Positions 57,174-64,000 of a stretch of DNA of 64,000 nucleotides are shown piece after piece (within the stretch, counting starts at the first letter, position 1; each line of letters begins with the position of its first letter). This DNA comes from Odiellus spinosus. Taxonomy: Eukaryota > Arthropoda > Arachnida > Opiliones > Phalangiidae. Made by a program: the position numbers and the translations under genes. The notes beneath the pieces are model-generated. The model made no database searches. It worked only from the letters and a program-made list of their open reading frames with translations, and was not told the origin of the DNA. The DNA lies in NCBI GenBank assembly GCA_963920705.1, contig OY987238.1, positions 11,278,183-11,342,182 on the forward strand. Reading direction: 5' to 3'.

Positions 57174-58753
57174 ACATGATGTAGCTTATTTCTGGTAGGT
57201 AGGACTTTCTGAATTAAGTACTTTAACGAAAAAGACCGCGTGAAAGCGACCTTATCACGTGCCAGATCACGCTAGCAAATCAGTGATGACGTAGTATTGC
57301 AGGGAAATTTTATTTTCAAAATTTCGAAATTGGCGATATAAAATATATACTTTTACTTTTGCGTTAATTTTCTTTATAACATATGTATATATATTTAGAT
57401 TAGTTATAAAATGCTACTCAATTTCTATATGGAGTTCATGAAGAATCCATGACAGCCTCACTTTAACATAGCTGTGACTTATTTCGAGTCAAAATATCAA
57501 CTTACAATAACTTATGCAGACATCATTCTTTTCATGGATTTGGTTGTAACTGCCAGTAGCTATTCTACTTATCACAAAGGTGTGTAGCTAAGCTTATTAT
57601 TTGAAGATGTCCTAGCTGAAGTAATTCATCTTCTTCGTGCAGGAAGGCTTGGCAGCTTAGATATATACTATCTAAATTTTAACCCCCCCCCCCAAACTTC
57701 TCCACCCTCTCTAGCTGTCTCTTCTCAAAACCTCAACTCCCGACTATAAGGACACAATAAAGGCACTCTTCCATGAAATAACGCTACAAATATAGAGTTA
57801 ATTTAAACGACATATTGCGTAAGGACGTCACAAATATATATCCAAAATCAGCATCAGTTTGCATCGTGTATAAGGCTATACTACTGTCTATATCTTAGGA
57901 ATGTAATTTTTATACATTTACAAACTTTGAAAAAACTTAAATATATTTAATTTAATGTTAAAATAATTATTTACATTAATCTTTCACTAGAGGGGAGAGG
58001 GGGAAACTTAGGATAAACGTCTAGAAGACGTCAATGTGGGACAACTAATTAGACTTATATTTAAATGGGGAAAAAATTTCATATCATTGAAATTAAATTA
58101 ATTCCCTTTAAAATTATTAAAAATATATTAACTTAATTAAAACGCAAAAAGGCCTTCAACCAATTCAAATTACGCTAAGCCTAATTATCTCTCGTGTAAG
58201 AAACATGGTTTATACAGTCTTTAATTTAAATTAAGGGCTATTCAATTTCCATAATGAAATAAAAACATATTCAAATAATTAATTTTATCATTCATCATCC
58301 CTTTAATTTCACTCGCAATATACCTATATTTAAATCTAACACCTCTTCCCTAATAAACACGGTTTCATTCAGTCTATAGCTCGGTGAACTAAGGTAAGTT
58401 TATACCCCATTATTGTCATATAACAGTCGACTTTGACTGCGAGGCTCTTTAAGTATAAGATGGTTTTCTCACAAATGACCTCGTCTTTAATAGTCTCGTG
58501 TCCACTAACACGGAACTATAACTAATATACGAACAGCGTATCTTTCTCGTCGCGTGCCTTGCTAGATATATTTTCTATTTCCTTAGACAAAATTAAGTAG
58601 ACAATTGGGAGACTGCAGTGCTAATAGAATACATAGTCTTGTTTGAAAGACGTTTAGTATTGGTTTAATTCGTTTAAAAGCCAACAACGGGGTCGTTATT
58701 TTGTCTTTGGACAAGGAGGTAATAAAGAGAAAAGGCAGGAAGAATGAGATAAA

Positions 58754-58773
58754 ACGTAATGACGTCATTACGT
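58754..58773. promoter_or_regulatory. 20-bp perfect palindrome with a central CRE
   Basis: ACGTAATGACGTCATTACGT is its own inverse. The centre TGACGTCA is the full cAMP-response (CREB/ATF) site, and TGACGTCAT also fits related bZIP factors. It is not part of a listed repeat. The sequence supports a strong bZIP binding site; a role is inference. Confidence 0.5.
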
Positions 58774-58982
58774 GTAAATAGTACTCTCCACATTTTCATT
58801 TTTATCACTTCTAAGTCAAAAGCGTGGCTGGAATATAATAATGAGGCCCGAATTGCATCACTTCAGTGTTTGGAGTTAAAATTAAACAGTCTAGAACTCC
58901 TGTTTGCGACGTTTTCAATAATGAAGTTGTAATGAAAGAATCAAAGGTTATATGAACTCAGATTTTACCTTAAATGGCAAGA

Positions 58983-59310
58983 TATGCAGATTTGGTTTGT
59001 AAAAAACTTTTTTGCCAAATTACAAATTAGTAGGATGGATAAAAGTTGGGTAACATTTGCAGATTTGGTTTGCAAAAAAAAAAAAATATTTCTGGCAAAT
59101 TAGTAGCATGCATGAAACTCTAGAAAGGTTTGCATAAATAAATCGGGCTAACTAAAACTAGAGTAGGATGAATGAAACTTGATTAAGGTTTGCAAAATTT
59201 GATTTGCAAAAATAATTATGTAAAATTAGAAGGTCAAAGTTTGCATATTTGGTTTGCAAATATAATTTTGGCGAGATAGTAAGATGGTTAAAAGTTGGCC
59301 AAGGTTTCAG
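58983..59310 (+). repeat. Degenerate tandem repeat with TTTGCAGATTTGGTTTGCAAA
   Basis: Four or five diverged units of about 50-75 bp. Each has GCA(G/T)ATTTGGTTTGCAAA, then GGCAAATTA, AGTAGGATG or AGTAAGATGG, and AAAGTTGG. The centre (59105-59185) is the most disturbed unit. No relation to the other families seen. Confidence 0.7.
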
Positions 59311-59825
59311 ATTTAAATAATTTAGTTTCTATTAAGAAATCTAGAAATAGTGTACACCCTCCCTTTAAAGATGGCATTAAAATGACCATTTTAGACACTT
59401 CTCCTTTTGTCCTTGCAACCTACCCTTTCTGGCAGGGGCATCAACTCAGACAAAACAATTTGTTGTTTCTAAATGGCGAGGTACTTAGCGCGCCAAAATA
59501 AATAGAATAGAAAAGGAAAGAGAAGGTGTACCTAGAAGGGTTAGAAGAGGGGGGAAGGTTAACGGCTTTCTTTTGTTCCCCGGAAAGCGCTCGGTTAGCC
59601 ATTTGCATTGTACAAGAGAAAACTACCTATATATATGCCGCGCAAAGGAAAAATTCAATCGAGCGTTTACTTCCGTTTACAATAAAAAGAACAAAGGAAA
59701 GCGAACGACTCTGCGGAGCAATTCTGCCAACGACAAAGCCAGTTTGTACCTAAACCTATAGTCAGAATCAGTTTGAAATGTCATTAGATGTAAGGCTTTC
59801 TTATAAGCTCTAACAAAGGTCGTAA

Positions 59826-60172
59826 TTAAAAGGAAATGCCACCTAACAACGGATTTTTTTATCGTTTAAATAGGCCAAATCCACCAGAAAAAGAAATTAC
59901 AAATAAATATTGATCTAGAATTCAATTTAAAACTTACCCTAAAAATAGGCTTAGCTGGATTCATGGGGATCCTTTTCTTCGCAATGAACGTTCACCAACC
60001 AATGAGCAAAGGATCGTCGTTAAAACGAGATCGAAAGGAGACTTCAAATAACATTCGATTGGTCGATGAACTTTCAATGGGAAGAAATTTAGGATCTCGG
60101 TGAATCCAGCTAAGCCTATTTTCTGTGTTAGTTTTAAATTTATTTCTAGTTTAATATTTGTTTGCAAAACAT
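59826..60172. mobile_element. Family D copy D5
   Basis: Left arm TTAAAAGGAAATGCCACC, inner arm AGGCTTAGCTGGATTCATGG, and a centre about 130 bp long with CCAACCAATGAGCAAAGG and an inverted ATTGGTCGATGAAC. The right arm is cut after GTTTGCAAAACATT. Confidence 0.83.
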
Positions 60173-60239
60173 TTTAAAGGCTAAAAAAATAAACGTGAGT
60201 CTCAGACTCGAAATGTATTTTTATTGGCTAGCTACCCTT

Positions 60240-60400
60240 GTTTTTTATGGGCAGTATTTCTGGATTAAGTACTTTCACGAAAAAGACCACGCGAGAATTA
60301 GTGATGACGTCAGATTGTGGGAAAATTAGTATTAAAATTGTTTCTAATTTCTTAGAGTCTATTTCTATTTATGACGTAAATATAAAAATTAAACAAGTTG
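60240..60400 (-). mobile_element. Family C fragment C16
   Basis: Reverse fragment with TATTTCTGGATTAAGTACTT, CACGAAAAAGACCACGCGAG and TTAGTGATGACGTCAGATTG. The CACGTG block is deleted, joining the GTACTTAA part to the GATGACGT part. Confidence 0.7.
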
Positions 60401-60910
60401 CTTGTTTCATCATTTAACGAACTTTTTTAATTTACCATTGGATTATATATAAGTCCCTAATTATTTCCGGAATCCTAATTTAGGGCGTATGGAATAAATA
60501 AATAAAATATAAGATTTTTCTTTCTCGCGCTCTACAAATGAGCGTGAAAACGCACTCTAAGCATTCCTTGATAAAAATATATGCTTGCCTATATTATAAG
60601 GGGCCAGTGAGGTGTAAACGTGCCAAGAATAACAAGATTACGCAGTCGAAAGATTCTTGGAATATCAAGATTGAATTCGTCTCTATTCGTTGTACATAAG
60701 CGCGTAATCTTTAAATATATAGATATCAAAGGGTGCCATAGTGAACTCGCACTGACTCTGACTGTGATTTTAACGTTATATCTTTAAAGGGAGACTAAAA
60801 CCTGTTATCGAAACATCGTAAAAGAATCGACTATTAATTATCGATAGCAAAAATTATCGCGTATTACATTAAATTTTCTTCAGGCTTCCAATCACTTAGG
60901 ATTGATTAAT

Positions 60911-61144
60911 ATAGGCTTAGCTGGATTCATGGAGATTCTAAACTCCCCATACATTTGACATTAATCGATTACCCTTATATGGGTAATGCAGCATCACCAT
61001 GAATCCAGCTAAGCCTATTTCCCAGGTTAGTTTTAAATTTATTTTTAGTTTAATATTTGTAAATTTTTTTACTGGTGGTCTATTTAAAGTTTTAAACGAT
61101 AAGGAATCGATAAAAAATAATGTTCGGTTGCATTCTCCCTTTAA
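60911..61144. mobile_element. Family D copy D6 (left arm lost)
   Basis: Begins ATAGGCTTAGCTGGATTC, has a short centre around ACATTAATCGATTACCC, and a full right arm ending CGGTTGCATTCTCCCTTTAA. Same type of half-loss as D2. Confidence 0.83.
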
Positions 61145-61203
61145 GGATATTAAAAGAATAGCTGTAACTAAAACGATATGGAAATAAATACAGATCTTTC
61201 AGT

Positions 61204-61325
61204 ATCACTTTGAATTTTCATCACGTAATTTAAGTTGGGCTACCTCTTATCTTTAACATTGTGAGAAAATTGAGATAAAACTAACCTTAACAATAGTACG
61301 TGATGAAATTTCAAAATGATTGATA
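61204..61325. other. Foldback around TCATCACGTA and TACGTGATGA
   Basis: CACTTTGAATTTTCATCACG faces CGTGATGAAATTTCAAAATG about 80 bp away, with little pairing in the AT-rich middle. Probably the remains of a terminal-inverted-repeat element. Confidence 0.5.
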
Positions 61326-61661
61326 ACTTTGAAATAAATAGTCTATAGTTATTACGGTGTTAACGTAACGACATTGAATATCATTTTAAATCTCGAGCGC
61401 GTACGAAACAAGATCTATCTCTATAAGGAAACAAAACGTAGTTAGATTGATAGGGAAGCTATCTTTGTACGTGGTTGCAAATTAAATTTGAAAAGAGACA
61501 GAGTAGTGATTTAAAGTAATGAATTAATTTAGGAGTTAGTTAATGGACAGAAGATATATATAAAGAAGCAAATGATATATCAATCAGACACCAGGAGAAA
61601 CATCGAGGTTTAACTTTAAAAATGTTCCGTTTTAAAAGGAACATTCCAAGAAATATATAAC

Positions 61662-61997
61662 CAGAAGCCGATGAAACCCTCCTTTGAAGTCTATTACTCC
61701 TGGGTCTTGTCTACCCCTCTCTGTATGGGTTATTCTCAAAAGGCGCGATTCGTACGCCTCCTAACGGTAGATGTTTTCGGAGCGAGAGCTCGTCGAGCGA
61801 ATATCTCTAGCAGCCTTGGAGTTCGTCCAAAAACGTCGTCGTTTGTGGAGAGAGAGAATTTCCAATTTTCCGTAGACAGGGGGGATGAAGTAGGACCCCT
61901 TCTAACTCGTAAAATTGGGAATTTTACCCATACAGAGAGGAGCGCTATATGGAACATTAGAGTAGTAGACTTCAAAGGAGGGTTTCATCGGCTTCTG
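61662..61997 (+). mobile_element. Family B MITE, copy B3 (complete)
   Basis: A 336-bp element in the same orientation as B2. The flanks (ATATAAC and ATGTAAA) match at five of seven positions, so the target duplication has probably decayed. A single-base shortening of an A-run (61829-61834 area) joins two frames into one 110-codon frame that starts in one terminal repeat and ends at the other. B2 and B4 do not have this join, which argues that the frame is accidental. Confidence 0.9.
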
Positions 61998-62020
61998 ATG
62001 TAAAAATTGAATATGGGTTA

Positions 62021-62385
62021 TTAAAGTGAGAATGTAACCTAATCCACCAATAAAAAGTTTACACAAATTTTAAACTAGAAATAAATTTAAAACTTACCCG
62101 GAAAATAGGCTTAGCGGGATTCATGGAGATCCTGAATTACCTCCGTGTAAGGTCTAGCGACCAATAAGCAAAGGCCCGTAGTTCACGTGAGATCTCCACG
62201 AGACTTACAAATCGCATTCGATTGGTCGCTAGACCTTATACGCGATCAGGATCTCCAGAAATCCCGCTAAGCCTATTTTCAGGGTAAGTTTTAAATTTAT
62301 TTCTAGTTTTATATTTGTTTGTAAATTTTTTCACTGATGGATTAGGCCTATTTAAACAATAATGAAAATTAAATGCAATTAAACC
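62021..62385. mobile_element. Family D copy D7
   Basis: Begins TTAAAGTGAGAATGTAACC and has both arms, with a ~100-bp centre where GGTCTAGCGACCAATAAGC faces ATTGGTCGCTAGACC. The outer right arm is degraded after TTTAAACAATAATGAAAA. A stub like the left end of family C (GGTGACAACCTCACTTTA) follows at about 62396. Confidence 0.82.
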
Positions 62386-62894
62386 TTCTAAAAAAATGGT
62401 GACAACCTCACTTTATATAAGCTTTATAATAGCTTGGTTCGGACTATATTTTTTTTGGCGTGTATCCATCTACATTCTAGACTTCCTTCATTAAATATGA
62501 ATTGTACACATTAATCATTCATAATGTAAAGGCTCTTTGTTACATCGAAATTGTAAAACAAATTAAGATAATGAAAATTTCTAGCCCCCCTTTAAGTAAA
62601 CGTACTACGACCTAAATTATCATTAAAAATACCGTTTTTACATGATAATGTACGTTTCTTTCAAGGCAGAAACGTAATATAGTACTGGCTATCGTTTCAA
62701 GCAGTCTTTTGACTGAATAACTCGTCTGTAAAATATGGATTATTTCCAAATACTGTTCCACTTATTCTAAGTAATTCAGATAGTATTATAAAAGTGGGAA
62801 TTTAAAAAACTGACCATTAAGTGTCGGTATTTAATTTTAATCTGGTCCAGTTAATTTTTAAACTTGCTTAGTGCCCCCCGCCATATTTCTCACG

Positions 62895-63012
62895 CTCCTG
62901 GAAATCTTGTATTTCGCGGGAAATCTCTAATTTTTTATGAAATCATAAATGGGTGAAAAATCTATATTTTGGCGGGGATATAGAAAATTTGGCGGGAAAA
63001 TAGAAAATTTAG
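62895..63012 (+). repeat. Degenerate GGCGGGAAA cluster
   Basis: TTTCGCGGGAAATC, TTTTGGCGGGGATATAG, TTTGGCGGGAAAATAG and further degenerate copies spaced about 20 bp apart. The same word as in the 33.8-34.1 kb array, so the two places may share an origin. Confidence 0.6.
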
Positions 63013-63313
63013 AGCAACTATCTCTTGATAAAATATGGAAAAATAGGCTTACCAATGAAAGAGGAAAAGTGGGACCCCAGCCAAAAAATGTCCTAGTATA
63101 TATATAAGTTGATATATATATGATTCGAGAGAGAAAGGTTGCAAAAGTTGAACTTGATCGATATGTGTCGCGCGGCTATAAAAGCTCCGAATCAGCGATC
63201 TGGATGACTGATAACCCCCTTCTCCATTCTTTCATTCTTTATGCCTGCTCTAAAATTGGACGCCATTTCGATAGAAGGATTTTGTTTAAGCAATGATACA
63301 ATATAAGCCCAGC

Positions 63314-63650
63314 CAGAAGCCGATGAAACCCTCCTTTGAAGTCTACTACTCCAATGTTCCATATAGCGCTCCGCTCTGTATGGGTAAAATTCACAATTTT
63401 ACGAGTTAGAAGGGGTCCTACTTCATCCCCCCTGTCTACGGAAAATTGGAAATTCTCTCTCTCCACAAACGACGACGTTTTTTGGACGAACTCCAAGGCT
63501 GCTAGAGATATTCGCTCGACGAGCTCTCGCTCCGAAAACATCTACCGTTAGGAGGCGTACGAATCGCGCCTTTTGAGAATAACCCATACAGAGAGGGGTA
63601 GACAAGACCCAGGAGTAATAGACTTCAAAGGAGGGTTTCATCGGCTTCTG
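63314..63650 (-). mobile_element. Family B MITE, copy B4 (complete)
   Basis: A 337-bp copy with intact CAGAAGCCGATGAAACC ends, in reverse orientation to B2 and B3. No target duplication is visible: the left flank is GCCCAGC and the right flank ATATTAT. This suggests later recombination or deletion beside one end. A family C copy starts about 40 bp to its right. Confidence 0.9.
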
Positions 63651-63689
63651 ATATTATAATAAACGTCTTAGAAATCTTTTAAAACAAAA

Positions 63690-63905
63690 ATTATCCTCAA
63701 TATTACGACATAAAAGGTCGCATGACTATTATAAAATAGTTTATTCTAGCGAGTACTGTCACGTGATACTGTTGTTTACACGCGGTCTATTTCGTGTAAG
63801 TACTTAATCCAGAAAATGAGTTTAAGCGTGTCTACATTCAAGAATCAAAGCGTTATAAGACATGAGTTTCATAATCATTTACGTCATCAGCCGAAAAATA
63901 TGTAT
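63690..63905 (+). mobile_element. Family C fragment C17
   Basis: Forward fragment with GGTCGCATGACTATTATAA, CGAGTACTGTCACGTGATAC, CGTGTAAGTACTTAATCCAG and TTACGTCATCAGCCGAAAAA. The left part of the family is missing or decayed; B4 lies immediately left. Confidence 0.68.
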
Positions 63906-64000
63906 ATTAGGTATTTTAACTTGAAATTTTTTCCAAAAGAGTCAAATATTAGAAACCACTGACTCAATAGTCAAATCGTATCGATTTTAAATATTAACTG

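Larger units (their letters stand above)
56600..57468 (-). mobile_element. Family C copy C15, split by A4 and carrying the 127-bp module
   Basis: Reverse copy beginning at the family's right end (TATACCTCTGGGTTGACGCG) and ending at its left end (CATGACAGCCTCACTTTAA). It holds the 127-bp module (56683-56809) and is interrupted by A4 (56882-57173). After A4 it resumes with GTAGCTTATTTCTGG, ATTAAGTACTTTAACG and GCGACCTTATCACGTGCC. The interval between the right end and the TATATGACG block is far longer than in C5 or C7. Confidence 0.78.
57469..64000. other. Remainder of 57469-64000: no gene seen
   Basis: Outside the CRE palindrome, the 59-kb tandem repeat, D5-D7, B3, B4 and C16-C17 it is unique AT-rich sequence. 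Overlapping frames at 59526-59761 (75 and 62 codons) are mutually exclusive and unrecognised. A C-run of about 11 bases is at 57681-57692. Confidence 0.55.

Noticed and set aside
15163-63641. Similar peptides (KPSFEVYYS..., SREFVERISLAALEFVQ-like) at four places
   Set aside because: They are the bodies and ends of the family B MITE; frames shift between copies and run into the terminal repeats.
1-64000. Retroviral, LTR, Polinton or LINE coding remains
   Set aside because: No stretch shows reverse transcriptase, integrase, capsid or polymerase-like peptides, and no pair of long direct repeats frames a body of suitable size.

Overview
This window looks like a gene-poor, AT-rich stretch of a metazoan nuclear genome, either intergenic or deep intronic. 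I recognise no protein family, rRNA or tRNA in it. The open frames are short, and the longest ones (up to about 265 codons) are translations of a 31-bp tandem array. There is no operon structure, no CRISPR, and no retrovirus, LTR element, Polinton or reverse-transcriptase sequence that I can see. A short run of GGTTA/TTAGG repeats hints at an arthropod host, but such runs occur elsewhere, so the phylum stays open.

What fills the window is small non-autonomous DNA elements (MITEs), most able to fold back on themselves, plus arrays that grew from or beside them. Family A (4 copies, 281 or 292 bp) and family B (4 copies, 332-337 bp) have clear terminal inverted repeats. All A copies and two B copies have perfect 7-bp target duplications. 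Family C (about 17 copies, ~420 bp where whole) is the most abundant and is older, because both A and B have inserted into it. Families D and E are long palindromes whose ends carry a TTAA. Family F is hAT-like, with TAGAGCTCGG ends and an 8-bp duplication. Family G has three ~260-280 bp copies. There are also several single foldback elements.

Layout: 1-8.4 kb holds copies of A, C, D, E, F and G and a cluster of GATA-type motifs. 8.75-9.33 kb is a CpG-rich block with two good splice-donor sequences, the only place that resembles a promoter or first exon. 11.6-18.1 kb carries two large minisatellites, a GATCGA-rich satellite and nested B-in-C. 18.7-30.2 kb is further MITE fossil ground. 31.1-31.7 kb is a 20-copy, 31-bp E-box array made from an internal piece of family C. 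33.8-34.1 kb is a 19-bp GGCGGGAA array. 36.3-36.9 kb is an inverted pair of GTCGATC clusters around the TTAGG-like run. 38.0 kb has a GC-rich insert inside an F element. 42.5-46 kb has a 152-bp tandem repeat and a long TTTA/TCTA tract. 48.4-64 kb has more C, D, A and B, including A-in-C at 56.9 kb and a 127-bp sequence shared with 35.3 kb.

The strongest candidates for something undescribed are: the 7-bp-duplication families A and B, whose two ends vary together within a copy; the 127-bp conserved module with three alternating CCCTGTA/TACAGGG blocks; and the E-box array that arose inside a transposon fossil.
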